64,000 nt of DNA from Hyphomonas sp. GTDB lineage: Bacteria > Pseudomonadota > Alphaproteobacteria > Caulobacterales > Hyphomonadaceae. Shown here one piece after another: positions 25,432-35,844 of the stretch. The notes under the pieces were generated by a model. The model saw nothing but the letters and a program-made list of their open reading frames with translations, did no database searches and had not been told where the DNA came from. The DNA lies in assembly GCF_018402285.1 (NCBI RefSeq), contig NZ_JAGYJH010000003.1, forward strand, positions 1,302,001-1,366,000, read 5' to 3'. The position numbers and the translations under genes were made by a program. Numbering within the stretch: position 1 is the stretch's first letter; every line of letters begins with the position of its first letter.

Positions 25432-27078
25432 CTAGCGCGGCGGCTGTATCAGCTTTGGCTTCGGCATCAAGGCAAGCGCGCCAAGCACGAGGACAAACCA
25501 GACAAAAATCGCAAAGAAACAGTCCCGGAATGCATAGACGAGCGCCTCCTGCGCGACCTGCTGATTGATCACCCCAAACGCCGACTGGAACGCCTGAACC
25601 TGCGTCATGCCGCCCGCCTCCAGCAGCTGCGTGTGCAGCGCATGCGCATAGAGCATCTCGGCATTGGTCTCGTTCATCTCGGTGGAAAGATGCGCTCCGT
25701 GAAAGATCGTCCGCCGCTGCAGCAGGATTGCCAGGATGTTCACCCCGAACGCCCCGCCCACCTGCATCAGGAAGGACACGCCCCCGGTCGCCGATGCCAG
25801 CAGGTGGGGCGGAACGGCCCGAACGGCCGTGGTATTGGATGGGGGCATGCAGAAACTGATGCCGATCCGGCTCAGCACGATCCACCCCACCAACACCCAG
25901 TAAGGCGTCATCACCGACACATGCGACAACAGAAAGGCCGAGGCGGCAAAGGTGAAGATGCCAAAGCCCAGCAACCAGCGCGGATCGACCTGGTCGGTAA
26001 GACGCCCCGCAATCGGAAAGCCGATCATCATGGCAATGCCCGCAGGGATCATCATCACGCCTGCCGCGGTCGGCGAATAGCCCTGCACCAGCTGCACGAA
26101 CAGCGGAATGAGATAGGTTGAAGCGTAGATCGCAATCCCCGTCGCCGAGATGATGAGACCCGCCGACCAGAACTGGCGGTAGGCGAAAACCTTGGGGTTC
26201 AGCGCCGGAAAGGGATGGCGCAATTCCCAGAAGAAGAAGGCGATGGCGGCCAGAATGGCGACGCCAAAGCGCAAATATGTCTGATCAGAATCCCATCCGT
26301 CCCGGTTCCCGCCGGCAATGGCCGCCAACAGGCCGATCACGGCAACCGCCAGGAGGGTCAGCCCCAGCCAGTCCAGCGGCGGGCGCGGCATGTTGGGATT
26401 ACGGTCCCCCTTGGGCATCAGGAATGGCCCGATCCCGAGCGCCACCAGCGCCAGCGGCAGCGTCGCCACAAACACCAGCCGCCAGCTGGCAAGGTCCACA
26501 GCGATCCCACCCAGCGCTGGCCCAAAGGCGGGCGCCAGCACGACGCCTATGGAGAACACGCCCATCGCCATGCCGCGCCTGTTGTCCGGAAAGGTCTGGA
26601 ATATCAGGAACATCGACATCGGCTGGAGCAGCCCGGCGGCAATCCCCTGCATGCCGCGCGAGAGGACCAGCAGCTCCAGTGTGCTGCTGACCGCGCCCAG
26701 CAGGGAGCCGATGACGAACACCACCATCCCGAACGTATAGGTTGCCCGTGGCCCGAAGGTTGCCATGGCCCAGGCATTGGCCAGCATGGCGATGGTGGAG
26801 GAAGCGAGAAAAGCCGTGGACATCCACTGAGCCTGATCCTGCCCCAGGCCGAATGCGCCGATGATGGCGGGCAGGGCGACATTGATCGTCGTTGCCGCCA
26901 GCATCGTCGCCATCGATCCGGTCAGCATTGTGAACAGCAGGATCCAGCGATAGATGCTGCCGAAACGCTCGAACTGGGCCTGCACGGAGGGTCCGGCAAT
27001 CGCCGGAATGTCGGCGGGTAACTCCCGTCTGTCCGGGGCAGCGCCGCTGCCTGGCGAGAGGCCCGGCGAGAAAGTCAC
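25432..27078 (-). CDS. DHA2-family MFS drug exporter (EmrB-like)
   Basis: 548 residues with 14 predicted helices. Typical DHA2 signatures are ATTINVALPAIIGAFGLGQDQAQWMSTAFL (motif D1 region), MQGIAAGLLQPMSMFLIFQTF and GVVLAPAFGPALGG (motif C, antiporter). Its ATG overlaps the stop of the adaptor gene (ATGA), giving an EmrAB-like pair that would push drugs or hydrophobic compounds across both membranes with a TolC-type channel encoded elsewhere. Proton antiport is expected from the family. Confidence 0.92.
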   Translation of the reverse strand: MTFSPGLSPGSGAAPDRRELPADIPAIAGPSVQAQFERFGSIYRWILLFTMLTGSMATMLAATTINVALPAIIGAFGLGQDQAQWMSTAFLASSTIAMLANAWAMATFGPRATYTFGMVVFVIGSLLGAVSSTLELLVLSRGMQGIAAGLLQPMSMFLIFQTFPDNRRGMAMGVFSIGVVLAPAFGPALGGIAVDLASWRLVFVATLPLALVALGIGPFLMPKGDRNPNMPRPPLDWLGLTLLAVAVIGLLAAIAGGNRDGWDSDQTYLRFGVAILAAIAFFFWELRHPFPALNPKVFAYRQFWSAGLIISATGIAIYASTYLIPLFVQLVQGYSPTAAGVMMIPAGIAMMIGFPIAGRLTDQVDPRWLLGFGIFTFAASAFLLSHVSVMTPYWVLVGWIVLSRIGISFCMPPSNTTAVRAVPPHLLASATGGVSFLMQVGGAFGVNILAILLQRRTIFHGAHLSTEMNETNAEMLYAHALHTQLLEAGGMTQVQAFQSAFGVINQQVAQEALVYAFRDCFFAIFVWFVLVLGALALMPKPKLIQPPR

Positions 27079-28253
27079 GCCGGCGCTCCGCCAGCCCCCG
27101 CTGCCCCATCGCCTTTCCGGATTCGCACGCGCACCATCGTGCCCGGCCGCAGCTCGACATCTGTCGGCTCCAGCTCGATGCGCACGCCGATCCGCTGGGT
27201 GATCTTGGTGAACACGCCGTTGGCGTTCGGATTGGGCATCATGGCCGCTTCGCCGAGCGTGGCGTCATGTATCCGCACGACCCGGCCGCCGATTGCCTGG
27301 GACGGATCACTGTCGGCGCGCACTACGGCGCCGGCCGACGGGCGCACATGGCGGATATCGGTTTCCTTGATATTGGCCGACACCCAGACCGCGCCGGGGT
27401 CATGCAGGAGGGCCATGCGGTACCCGCGCAGAGAATGCTCGCCCGTATCGAAGAAGAGTTCATCCACCACGCCGTCAATCGGGCTGCGGATGGTGTGCTT
27501 TTCAACGACCACCTTTTGCGCCTCGACCCTGGCTTCAGCCTGGGCAAGCGTGGCCTGCAGGACAGTCAGTTCATAATCGATCAGGCGGACTTCCTGGCCA
27601 GCGATGCTCGCCGTTCGCTGGTCGGCAGCGGCGGTTTCCCGCTCGGCCTGCGCCCGGCGCAGCGCCTGAGCGCGTGTATCGAGTACATTCTTCGCCTGAT
27701 CGAGATTGGATTGGGGCATAAGCCCGCGCTGGAACAGGTCCCTGGTCCGGTCATAGTCGCGCTGGGCGGTTTCAAGATCGGAGCGAGCGGCCTCGACATT
27801 TGCCGACGCCGACAGCGTGCCCGCCCGCCGTGCGGCGACCTGGCTGCCGGCCTTGGAGGTTGCAAGGCCCGCCCGTGTTTCCTCGCGCGCCATTTCCGCG
27901 CGAAGCCGGGTCGCCTGCGCTTCCAGTTCGGCCAGCGCAAAAACCGCTTCCCGGTCATCGATCGTGTAGAGGATATCCCCGGCCGAGACCCGGTCACCCT
28001 CCCTGGCCTGAACGCTTGTGATGCGCCCGGAAATGTCGGTCGACACAGCAATCATTTCCGCGGCAATGCGGGCGTCGGAGGTTGAGACATAGGCCGCGCG
28101 GTCGATCAGGAACCGGGCCCCGAAGACGATCAGGACCAACGCCGCTGCAGACGCAAGGATCATCCGCCCGCGCGGAGACTTTACGAACGCGGTTTCGCGC
28201 TGGCGCGCGGTTGGCGCAGTTTCGGCGGCAAAGGGCTGAGAATCGCCTTCCAT
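27075..28253 (-). CDS. HlyD/EmrA-family adaptor
   Basis: About 392 residues from the ATG at 28253. One N-terminal transmembrane helix (MILASAAALVLIVFGARFLI), the first half-lipoyl (ISGRITSVQAREGDRVSAGDILYTID), a long coiled-coil hairpin (ELEAQATRLRAEMAREETRA through ALRRAQAERETAAADQ), the second half-lipoyl (TIRSPIDGVVDELFFDTGEHSL) and beta-barrel. The frame extends 41 codons further upstream with no ribosome site; AGAGG precedes the chosen ATG. It is the first gene of the pump operon, with no regulator next to it. Confidence 0.88.
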   Translation of the reverse strand: MEGDSQPFAAETAPTARQRETAFVKSPRGRMILASAAALVLIVFGARFLIDRAAYVSTSDARIAAEMIAVSTDISGRITSVQAREGDRVSAGDILYTIDDREAVFALAELEAQATRLRAEMAREETRAGLATSKAGSQVAARRAGTLSASANVEAARSDLETAQRDYDRTRDLFQRGLMPQSNLDQAKNVLDTRAQALRRAQAERETAAADQRTASIAGQEVRLIDYELTVLQATLAQAEARVEAQKVVVEKHTIRSPIDGVVDELFFDTGEHSLRGYRMALLHDPGAVWVSANIKETDIRHVRPSAGAVVRADSDPSQAIGGRVVRIHDATLGEAAMMPNPNANGVFTKITQRIGVRIELEPTDVELRPGTMVRVRIRKGDGAAGAGGAPA

Positions 28254-28470
28254 GGCCTCTGACCGGCGCTTGAGACGCCGGATATGTCCTCCCTGACGCG
28301 GATTCTGTATGGAGCGTTGTCCGCCCTCACTTACCGCAATCTGCATTTGAGCCGGATGTAACGCTAAGGCAATCAAGCGCTTTGTTGGCGTTGGCGCAGA
28401 TCATTGTCTTTCCGGTGAGCCGGCGTCATTGCTGCTGGGCAGGGCGATGGAATCGGCGAGGATTAGGGGC

Positions 28471-29847
28471 ATGAAACAGTTCGGAAAACTTCTCCTGGCG
28501 CTCGCAACCGGCCTGTTGGCTTCCTGCGCCGACCGTATGCCGGGCTTGCCTGAGATGCCAGCCCTTCCCGCCATACCGATGCTGACGCCCGGGCCCGTGG
28601 CCGGCGACCCGGCCTGTGGGGGCAGCTGGCGGCTTGAAGAGGGCGGTGGCCTTGCCGTTACTGCGGCTGAAGAGGGCCTGCGCTGGCGGACGCTCGACGG
28701 GCAGACAGGCCGCTTGGTTCTCGAGAATGACCAGTGGCAGGCCTATTCGGGCTGGACCACCCAGCCCGAGATGCGCCAGATCGAATTCACCTGCGAAACC
28801 GGGCTCACCACATTTGAAGGCGCCGCCGCAGACCCCGTCCCGGTTATCCGTCAGGATACTGTCTTCAAGGGCGCCAGGGGCACAAAGCTGTCTGGCCGGC
28901 TGATCCTGCCGGCGCGCGCTGGTCCTGTTCCGGTCGTTGTCCAGGTGCATGGTTCGGGCCGGTATTCGGCGCTGGACTACGATCCTTTTCAGCACATCCT
29001 GCCCCTTCAGGGTGTCGGCGTGTTTGTCTACGACAAACGCGGCACCGGCGCTTCCAAAGGCGACTACACGCAGGACTTTGGCATTCTTGCGACCGACGCT
29101 GCCGCGGCCGCAGCAGAAGCCCGCCGTCTCGCCGGAACACGTCTTGGCCGGTTTGGCCTCCACGGCGCCAGCCAGGGGGGCTGGGTTGCCCCGATGGCCG
29201 CCGTCTCCCTTAAGCCTGACTTCATTATCGTCTCCTACGGCCTCGTCGAAAGTCCGCTTGCGGAAAATCGCGCCCAGTCGATCCAGGATGTTGTCGAAGC
29301 CGGTTTTGGCCCGGAGGCGCAGATGGCCGCCGGCCTCTTGGCTGACGCGGCTGGCGTGGTGATGACCTCGAACTTCAAGTCAGGCTATGTGGAGCTGGAA
29401 GCCCTGAAAAACATCTACCGGGAGGAGCCCTGGTACAAACGGATCAAAGGCGAGTTCACAGGCGACATCCTTCAGCACTCAGATGCTGTCCTGCGGGTTG
29501 CCGGGCCGTTGCGCAGCCACGGCACCAGCTGGCGCCATGAGGGCGAGCCAGTCCTGCGAAGGCTGGAGGCGCCGGTGCTCTGGGTGCTGGCCGGAGCCGA
29601 CCGGGACGCCCCGCCTGCCTACACACGATCCCGCCTGAAAACCCTCCAATATGAGGGCAGGGACATCACCCTTGCAGAATATCTAGGCTATGATCACGGC
29701 ATGCGCGGCTTTGATCTCTTTCCCGACGGAACGCGCCGGTTCATGCACATTGCCCCGGATTATTTCCGCATGGTGGCGACCTTTGCCGCGGGCAAACCGG
29801 TTGATCCCGGGGACTATCCCGGCGCTGTCATAAGCCCCAGTCGCTGA
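28471..29847 (+). CDS. lipoprotein alpha/beta hydrolase (S9/dienelactone-hydrolase-like)
   Basis: 458 residues. Lipoprotein signal MKQFGKLLLALATGLLASCA with lipobox LASC, then a Pro-rich linker and a beta-rich ~90-residue N-terminal domain. The hydrolase domain has the oxyanion strand VPVVVQVHGSGRYSALDYDP, RGTGASKGD, the nucleophile elbow GLHGASQGGWVAP (Ser in G-A-S-Q-G), and the late acid/His region AGADRDAP ... GYDHGMRGFD. It probably acts as an esterase or peptidase on the periplasmic face. TTAGGGG lies just before the ATG at 28471, which replaces an upstream ATG lacking a signal sequence. Confidence 0.82.
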   Translation: MKQFGKLLLALATGLLASCADRMPGLPEMPALPAIPMLTPGPVAGDPACGGSWRLEEGGGLAVTAAEEGLRWRTLDGQTGRLVLENDQWQAYSGWTTQPEMRQIEFTCETGLTTFEGAAADPVPVIRQDTVFKGARGTKLSGRLILPARAGPVPVVVQVHGSGRYSALDYDPFQHILPLQGVGVFVYDKRGTGASKGDYTQDFGILATDAAAAAAEARRLAGTRLGRFGLHGASQGGWVAPMAAVSLKPDFIIVSYGLVESPLAENRAQSIQDVVEAGFGPEAQMAAGLLADAAGVVMTSNFKSGYVELEALKNIYREEPWYKRIKGEFTGDILQHSDAVLRVAGPLRSHGTSWRHEGEPVLRRLEAPVLWVLAGADRDAPPAYTRSRLKTLQYEGRDITLAEYLGYDHGMRGFDLFPDGTRRFMHIAPDYFRMVATFAAGKPVDPGDYPGAVISPSR

Positions 29848-29862
29848 GGCCGGCGCCGCTGC

Positions 29863-30231
29863 CTATTTGGCCTGGATCGATTCCAGATACAGGATCAGCT
29901 GCTCGACCTCGTCAGCTTCCAGCTGAAATTCCGGCATGTCCTCATGGCCAACCGCGATGCCCTCTGCCAGAGCCTCTTCCAGCAGGCGCACAGGGTAATT
30001 CTCCGACAGGGTCCGGAAGGGCGGGGCGTCCGCATGGGGGCTTTCGCCCTCAAGGCCGATGGCATGACATCCGGCGCAGAGAGTCTGGGCGATCGCCTGC
30101 CCGGGCATTTCCGTTGCAGCTGCAGGCGGAGCGGCTTCTTCTGCGTCCCTGGCGCAGGCAGGCAGGATGGCCAGGGCAAGCGTCAGCGCTGCCGCGCCGG
30201 TCCGGGAAAATTTCTGTGTGGCTCCGACCAT
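29863..30231 (-). CDS. small lipoprotein cytochrome c
   Basis: 122 residues. Lipobox LPAC follows a hydrophobic signal (ALTLALAILPAC), then an Ala/Pro linker. The single haem site is CAGCHAIG, and HEDMPEFQL supplies the distal Met ligand, so this is a class I cytochrome c tethered to a membrane. A GGAGAG eight bases ahead supports the ATG at 30231 over one seven codons upstream. It is alone; electron partners are unknown. It is convergent with the hydrolase gene ending at 29847. Confidence 0.88.
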   Translation of the reverse strand: MVGATQKFSRTGAAALTLALAILPACARDAEEAAPPAAATEMPGQAIAQTLCAGCHAIGLEGESPHADAPPFRTLSENYPVRLLEEALAEGIAVGHEDMPEFQLEADEVEQLILYLESIQAK

Positions 30232-30397
30232 GACTGCGACTCTCCAATACATTGGCGGTCAGGGTCGTTCGCGGCCCGCGCGCTGTCAACTCGTGGAATT
30301 TTGCTGCAAGACAACGCGGCGCCACACCTACTAAGTGTGCAAGGCCCTGATCCAGTCGCGTCACCATCTCGTACAACTGGCAAATCAGGAGGCTTGA

Positions 30398-31216
30398 TTG
30401 GTTCGAATATTTTTCCTTGGCGCAGCAGCGGTCCTGGCATCTGGCGCGGCAGCGGCGCAGGAGCGCCCGCAGACGGATGGCTGGTCGGTGACCGTTGGCG
30501 CCGGAGCGCTCCATTCGCCGACTTATGAGGGCGATGACGACTACAGTCTCAGCATCCTCCCGAATGTGCAGTTGAAATATGGCGACCGTTTTTTTGCCTC
30601 AGTGCAGGAAGGGGTCGGATACAACATCGTCAACCGCGAAAACCTGCAGGCGGGGCCGATTGCGCGCGTGCGGTTTTCCCGTCAGGAAGATGGCGACCAG
30701 ACCTTTGCGGTGTCTGGCGGTCAGACCGGCGACCTGCGTGGGCTCGGGGATGTTGATACCAGCATCGAGTTGGGCGGGTTTGCCGAATACGAGATCGGCG
30801 GCATCAAGATCGGCGCAGAAGTGCGTCAGGCAGTGTCGGGCCATGATGGGCTTGTGGCGGACCTTGACGCGCGCTGGAGCGGGGTATCGACCGCGTTCGG
30901 GCCGCCTTTGATCTGGTCGGCGGGGCCGCGTGTTCGCATCACAGATGATAAATATTCCTCTGCCTATTTCGGCGTGACGCCTGCACAGGCGATTGCTTCT
31001 GGCTTGCCGCAGTATCGGGCTGGCGGCGGGCTGTATTCCTATGGCGTGGGGGCTGGGGCAATCCTGCCGCTCTCCCGGGACGGCGCCTGGAGCGCGGTTT
31101 TCCTGGCCGGCTATGACAGGCTTTCGGGCGACGCGGCGGACGCGCCGCTCGTTCAGCTGCGCGGGGACGAGGATCAGGCAACCTTTGGCGTCTTTATCAG
31201 TTATACGTTCCGATAA
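30398..31216 (+). CDS. MipA/OmpV-family outer-membrane protein
   Basis: 272 residues. Signal peptide (L)VRIFFLGAAAVLASGAAAAQ, then a beta-barrel typical of MipA/OmpV: WSVTVGAGALHSPTYEGDDDYSLSI at the start and FGVFISYTFR at the end with a terminal aromatic-x-Arg. The start is a TTG at 30398, five bases after a full AGGAGG; no ATG or GTG lies in a better position. MipA scaffolds murein hydrolase complexes in E. coli, but most family members are uncharacterised porin-like barrels. It is followed after 30 bases by the lipocalin gene. Confidence 0.87.
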   Translation: MVRIFFLGAAAVLASGAAAAQERPQTDGWSVTVGAGALHSPTYEGDDDYSLSILPNVQLKYGDRFFASVQEGVGYNIVNRENLQAGPIARVRFSRQEDGDQTFAVSGGQTGDLRGLGDVDTSIELGGFAEYEIGGIKIGAEVRQAVSGHDGLVADLDARWSGVSTAFGPPLIWSAGPRVRITDDKYSSAYFGVTPAQAIASGLPQYRAGGGLYSYGVGAGAILPLSRDGAWSAVFLAGYDRLSGDAADAPLVQLRGDEDQATFGVFISYTFR

Positions 31217-31246
31217 CTGCCTCTCTCCAGGGAAGTCAAAACGCTC

Positions 31247-31795
31247 ATGAATATCAAACATGGCCTGCTGCCGCTGTCAGCCCTGCTGCTTTCGGCCTGT
31301 ATGTCCCAGCCAGACTATCGCGAGACGACCGCAGAGTTGCCGGTCGTCGCGTCTGTAGATCTCGATCGTTATGCCGGCAAATGGCATGAGATTGCACGCT
31401 ATCCCAACTGGTTTGAACGTGGCTGTCTGACGGCGGTTGCGGAGTATACAAAGCTTCCGGACGGGAAAATTTCGGTCACCAATTCCTGCACCAAGGAGGA
31501 CGGTGACGTCGATGTCGCCGAGGGCGCTGCCCGGGTCGTCGAGGGATCAAATGGCGCCAGGCTGAAGGTGAAGTTTGCCCCTTCCTGGGTCCCCTTCGCA
31601 GAGGGAGACTATTGGATTCTTCATCTGGAGCCGGACTATTCGGCAGTGCTGGTTGGAGAGCCGAAAGGTCAATATCTCTGGATACTGGCGCGGGATCGGT
31701 CGCCGCCGCAGGCCACGCTTGACCGTATCCTGAAGAAGGCTGAAGAGCTTGGCTTCGAGACTGCGCCTCTGGTTTATGCCGGCAACCCCGACTGA
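31247..31795 (+). CDS. bacterial lipocalin, outer-membrane lipoprotein (Blc-like)
   Basis: 182 residues. Lipoprotein signal MNIKHGLLPLSALLLSAC, then the lipocalin signature LDRYAGKWHEIARYPNWFERGC (GxW) and the Blc-type motifs VAEYT, DYWILHLEPDYSAVLVGEP and LWILARDR. Blc proteins bind lysophospholipids or fatty acids at the inner leaflet of the outer membrane. It probably shares a transcript with the MipA-like gene. The gene converges with hutU, with 14 bases between the stops. Confidence 0.92.
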   Translation: MNIKHGLLPLSALLLSACMSQPDYRETTAELPVVASVDLDRYAGKWHEIARYPNWFERGCLTAVAEYTKLPDGKISVTNSCTKEDGDVDVAEGAARVVEGSNGARLKVKFAPSWVPFAEGDYWILHLEPDYSAVLVGEPKGQYLWILARDRSPPQATLDRILKKAEELGFETAPLVYAGNPD

Positions 31796-31809
31796 AGCCG
31801 GCCACTGCC

Positions 31810-33477
31810 TCAGCCGGCGAGGCTCGGCAGATCCAGCCCCTGCTCATATGCGCAGTCGATGGCGATGTCGTAACCGGCATCCGCATGGCGCATGACCCCG
31901 CTGGCCGGGTCATTCCAGAGCACGCGCTCGATGCGGCGGGCGGCGGCCTCTGTTCCGTCGCAGCAGATGACCATGCCGGCATGTTGGGAATATCCCATGC
32001 CGACACCGCCGCCATGATGCAGCGACACCCATGTGGCGCCGGACGCGCAGTTGAGCAGCGCGTTCAGGAGTGGCCAGTCTGAAACGGCATCAGAGCCGTC
32101 GCGCATGGCTTCGGTCTCGCGATTGGGCGATGCGACAGAGCCGGAATCGAGATGGTCACGCCCGATGACGACAGGGGCTTTGAGTTCGCCTGACGCTACC
32201 ATCTCGTTGAAGGCGAGACCGAGGCGGTGGCGGTCTCCGAGGCCGACCCAGCAGATGCGCGCGGGTAGGCCCTGAAACTTGATCCGCTCACGGGCCATGT
32301 CAAGCCAGCGGTGAAGGTGGGGATTGTCCGGGATAAGTTCCTTCACCTTCTGATCTGTCCTGTAGATATCTTCCGGATCGCCCGAGAGCGCGGCCCAGCG
32401 AAAGGGACCAATGCCGCGGCAGAAGAGCGGACGGATATAGGCGGGCACGAAGCCGGGAAAGTCGAACGCATCGGCAACGCCTTCATCCAGTGCCACCTGG
32501 CGGATGTTGTTGCCATAGTCGACGGTCGGAACGCCGCGCCTCTGGAATTCCAGCATGGCACGCACATGCTCGGCCATGGAGGCGCGGGCGGCTTTCTCCA
32601 CCAAATTTGAATCGCTGATACGGCGGGCTTTCCATTCCTCCACGCCCCAGCCTCTGGGAAGGTACCCGTTTATGGGATCATGGGCGGAGGTCTGGTCAGT
32701 CAGGAGGTCCGGAAGCCGGCCAAGGGCCAGAATCTTCGGAAGAATTTCGCAGGCATTGCCGAGCAGGCCGATGGATTTTGGCGTGCCGGACTGACAGCTC
32801 TCGTCAATCATCACGAGCGCCTTTTCAAGGTCATCCGTCCACGCATCGAGATAGCCTGTGCGCATCCGCATTTCGATGCTGGAAAGCTGGCACTCGATGG
32901 CGAGGCAGGACGCGCCGGCGAAGACAGAGGCAAGGGGCTGCGCGCCGCCCATGCCGCCGAGACCAGCAGTGAGCAGCCATTTCCCCTTCAGGTTTCCGCC
33001 GTGATGCTGGCGGCCCATCTCCACAAAGGTTTCATACGTGCCCTGAACGATGCCCTGAGCGCCGATGTAGATCCAGCTGCCGGCGGTCATCTGGCCGTAC
33101 ATCATCAGGCCCTTGCGATCGAGTTCGTTGAAATGACCCCAATTGGCCCATTTTGGAACCAGGTTCGAGTTTGCCAACAGGACGCGGGGCGCATCGGCAT
33201 GGGTCCGGAAAACGCCGACCGGCTTGCCGGATTGGATGAGCAGCGTCTCATCATCCTTCAACCGTTTCAGGGTGGCTATAATGGCCTCATAGGCGTCCCA
33301 ATTGCGTGCGGCGCGGCCAATGCCGCCATAGACGACAAGGTCTTCGGGGCGTTCGGCAACGTCCGGGTCAAGATTGTTCATCAGCATCCGGAGCGGCGCT
33401 TCCGTCATCCAGCTCTGCGCATTCAGCTGCGTGCCTCTCGGCGCGCGGACTTCGCGGATGTTGGCGGGATAGGGCAT
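31810..33477 (-). CDS. hutU: urocanate hydratase
   Basis: 555 residues, full length. Conserved NAD-binding and active-site segments include [44 protein letters not shown], and the late [13 protein letters not shown]. It converts urocanate to imidazolonepropionate. The ATG at 33477 follows GAGGAG; an upstream in-frame extension lies in the hutG gap. Last gene of the leftward unit hutI-hutH-hutG-hutU, starting 10 bases after hutG. Confidence 0.97.
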   Translation of the reverse strand: MPYPANIREVRAPRGTQLNAQSWMTEAPLRMLMNNLDPDVAERPEDLVVYGGIGRAARNWDAYEAIIATLKRLKDDETLLIQSGKPVGVFRTHADAPRVLLANSNLVPKWANWGHFNELDRKGLMMYGQMTAGSWIYIGAQGIVQGTYETFVEMGRQHHGGNLKGKWLLTAGLGGMGGAQPLASVFAGASCLAIECQLSSIEMRMRTGYLDAWTDDLEKALVMIDESCQSGTPKSIGLLGNACEILPKILALGRLPDLLTDQTSAHDPINGYLPRGWGVEEWKARRISDSNLVEKAARASMAEHVRAMLEFQRRGVPTVDYGNNIRQVALDEGVADAFDFPGFVPAYIRPLFCRGIGPFRWAALSGDPEDIYRTDQKVKELIPDNPHLHRWLDMARERIKFQGLPARICWVGLGDRHRLGLAFNEMVASGELKAPVVIGRDHLDSGSVASPNRETEAMRDGSDAVSDWPLLNALLNCASGATWVSLHHGGGVGMGYSQHAGMVICCDGTEAAARRIERVLWNDPASGVMRHADAGYDIAIDCAYEQGLDLPSLAG

Positions 33478-33487
33478 GGCTTTCTCC

Positions 33488-34306
33488 TCAGGCGGCTTCG
33501 GCAAAGGCAAGACAGGCGCCGAGCACCTCTCTCAGGGTTCGGATCATGGGGGCGGCGTAGTCCGGGTCATAGGGAACCGGCCAGTCAGTGTCACTCACAC
33601 TGCCGATCGGCTCGCGCAGATACCCTCGGCACGAAAGCTCCATCTGGACGGCGTGCACCTGCTGCGCCGGATTGCCGTGGTGGCGTATGGTCCAGCCACC
33701 CCGGAAGCGTCCATCGAGCACGGCCGGATGTCCCGAGGCGGCGCAGAGCGCCTCAACCTGCTTTGCAAGGTGCGGGTCACATGTGGTTTGATAGTTGGTG
33801 CCAACATTGAACACCGGCAGCAGGCCATCGAAGAGGTCTGGAATTTCCGAGCGTATAGAATGGGCGTCATACAGCACGACCCTGCCATGAGCTGCGCGCA
33901 GCCGGGTGATCTGATCCGCGAGTGCTTGGTGATAAGGCAGGTGAAACGCCGCGCGCCGCCGGGCAATTTCAGTGTCGCCTGGCTCATGCCCCGCCTTGTG
34001 GAGCGGTTCCCCATCAAAGGTCGTCAGGGGGCAGAGGGCCGTCGTGTTCTGGCCGGGATAGAGCGAGGCCCCGCCGGGGTCCCGGTTTACGTCGATTACC
34101 GAGCGCGAGATCGCTGTGTGGACAAGGGTCGCGCCCATCTCTTCAGCAAAAGCGTAGAGCTGGTCCACCCACCAGTCGGTGTCGCGCCGGGCGCGCTCTG
34201 GCGATACGAAATGCCTGGCAATATCCTCCGGCAAGGTCGTGCCTGTGTGCGGGAAAGAGACGATGAGGGGCCGGGCGCCCTGCCTGATGGTAAGCCAGCC
34301 GTTCAT
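33488..34306 (-). CDS. hutG: N-formylglutamate deformylase
   Basis: About 272 residues with the FGase signature [44 protein letters not shown] and [13 protein letters not shown]. It releases formate and glutamate from N-formylglutamate, the last step of the HutF-dependent histidine route, and it fits the hutF gene nearby. The ATG at 34306 overlaps the hutH stop as ATGA. Confidence 0.95.
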   Translation of the reverse strand: MNGWLTIRQGARPLIVSFPHTGTTLPEDIARHFVSPERARRDTDWWVDQLYAFAEEMGATLVHTAISRSVIDVNRDPGGASLYPGQNTTALCPLTTFDGEPLHKAGHEPGDTEIARRRAAFHLPYHQALADQITRLRAAHGRVVLYDAHSIRSEIPDLFDGLLPVFNVGTNYQTTCDPHLAKQVEALCAASGHPAVLDGRFRGGWTIRHHGNPAQQVHAVQMELSCRGYLREPIGSVSDTDWPVPYDPDYAAPMIRTLREVLGACLAFAEAA

Positions 34307-35844
34307 GAACCCGGCTCCACCGAGGGCAGCGGCAATCCAGCTGCGCGGAGCACGTCGCCGATGCGGATAAGGCAAGTGGCCGCTTCGATATCCGGGTGCA
34401 TCAGGCGGTCATTCTCAAGCGGTGGCACATCGCGGCGCAACCGGGCGCGGACAGCTTCGAGCGCGCCGCTGGATTTCAGAGGCGTATGGAAATCACACGC
34501 CTGCGCGGCGGCGAGGAGTTCGATGCCGAGCACATAATCGACATTTTTCGCCATCTTCAGCAGGCGGCGCGCGCCATGGGCGGCCATGGATACATGGTCC
34601 TCCTGATTGGCCGAAGTAGGGATGGAATCGACGCTCGCGGGATAGGCCATCTGCTTGTTCTCGGAGACGAGCGCAGCCGCGGTGACCTGCGGGATCATGA
34701 ATCCGGAGTTGAGCCCCGGCTGGGGCGTCAGGAACGCCGGAACGCCGGAAAGGGCCGGGTCGACCAGCATCGCGACGCGGCGTTCGGCGATGGAGCCGAT
34801 CTCGCAAAGCGCCATGGCGATCATGTCGGCGGCGAAAGCGACCGGCTCTGCATGGAAATTACCGCCGGAAAGCGCTTCGTCCGTCTCCGGAAAGATCAGG
34901 GGATTGTCAGAGACTCCATTGGCTTCGGTGAGGAGCGTCTCTGCGGCCTGGCGCAGCAGAGTGAGCACCGCGCCGGAGACCTGGGGCTGGCAGCGGATGC
35001 AATAGGGGTCCTGGACGCGCGTGTCGTTTTCCAGATGCGAAGCGCGGATGGACGAGCCTGCCATGAGATCGCGCAGGACGCGCGCGCAATCGATCTGGCC
35101 TTTATGGCCGCGCAGCTGATGAATGCGGTCGTCAAACGGGGCGTCGGAGCCCCTGGCCGCTTCGGTGGAGAGGGCGCCGGTCACCAGCGAGCTTTGCAGG
35201 ATGCGCTCTGCCTCGAAGAGGCCGGCGAGCGCGCAGGCCGTCGAGAACTGCGTGCCGTTGAGGAGGGCAAGTCCTTCCTTGGCTGCGAGGGCGGGCAGGG
35301 GCGTGAGGCCTGCGTTGGCAAAGCCGGCTTCTGCGCCTATGCGTTCGCCCTTGAGGAACACCTCGCCAACGCCGATCATGGCGCAGGCTATGTGGGAGAG
35401 CGGGGCAAGGTCGCCGGATGCACCGACAGACCCCTGCGCGGGCACCAGCGGCAGAAGATCAGCCGCCAGCATGGCTTCCATAAGGGCGATGACTTCCGGA
35501 CGAACGCCGGAGGCGCCCCGGCCCAGATTGGTCATCTTGAGGGCCATCATCAGGCGGACGATCCCGGCGGGCGACGTGTCGCCGACACCGGCCGCGTGGG
35601 AGAGAACGATGTTCCGCTGGAGCGCTTCAAGCTGGTCATCGGGAATGCGGACTGTGGCGAGCTTTCCGAAGCCAGTATTGATGCCATAGACCGGCCTGCC
35701 TTTGGAGAGGATACGGGCAACTGCCTGCGCGCTCTGGCTGATGGCCTCGTGACAGGCCGGGTCGAGCCGGGGCGTGGCGCCCTGCCAGACCGCGCGCCAA
35801 TGGCTGAGCGTCACTGCGCCGGGGGTGAGGCTGATGGGATTCAT
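34303..35844 (-). CDS. hutH: histidine ammonia-lyase
   Basis: 513 residues. The MIO cofactor is formed from Ala-Ser-Gly in [16 protein letters not shown]; other family segments are [24 protein letters not shown] and the C-terminal [17 protein letters not shown]. It deaminates histidine to urocanate. Its ATG at 35844 overlaps the hutI stop (ATGA). The long antisense reading frame across it is a shadow. Confidence 0.97.
   Translation of the reverse strand: MNPISLTPGAVTLSHWRAVWQGATPRLDPACHEAISQSAQAVARILSKGRPVYGINTGFGKLATVRIPDDQLEALQRNIVLSHAAGVGDTSPAGIVRLMMALKMTNLGRGASGVRPEVIALMEAMLAADLLPLVPAQGSVGASGDLAPLSHIACAMIGVGEVFLKGERIGAEAGFANAGLTPLPALAAKEGLALLNGTQFSTACALAGLFEAERILQSSLVTGALSTEAARGSDAPFDDRIHQLRGHKGQIDCARVLRDLMAGSSIRASHLENDTRVQDPYCIRCQPQVSGAVLTLLRQAAETLLTEANGVSDNPLIFPETDEALSGGNFHAEPVAFAADMIAMALCEIGSIAERRVAMLVDPALSGVPAFLTPQPGLNSGFMIPQVTAAALVSENKQMAYPASVDSIPTSANQEDHVSMAAHGARRLLKMAKNVDYVLGIELLAAAQACDFHTPLKSSGALEAVRARLRRDVPPLENDRLMHPDIEAATCLIRIGDVLRAAGLPLPSVEPGS

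Noticed and set aside
31796..31820. Bidirectional terminator between the lipocalin gene and hutU
   Set aside because: GCCGGC occurs twice 10 bases apart, but GCCGGC is self-complementary and common, and no T-tract follows on either strand.
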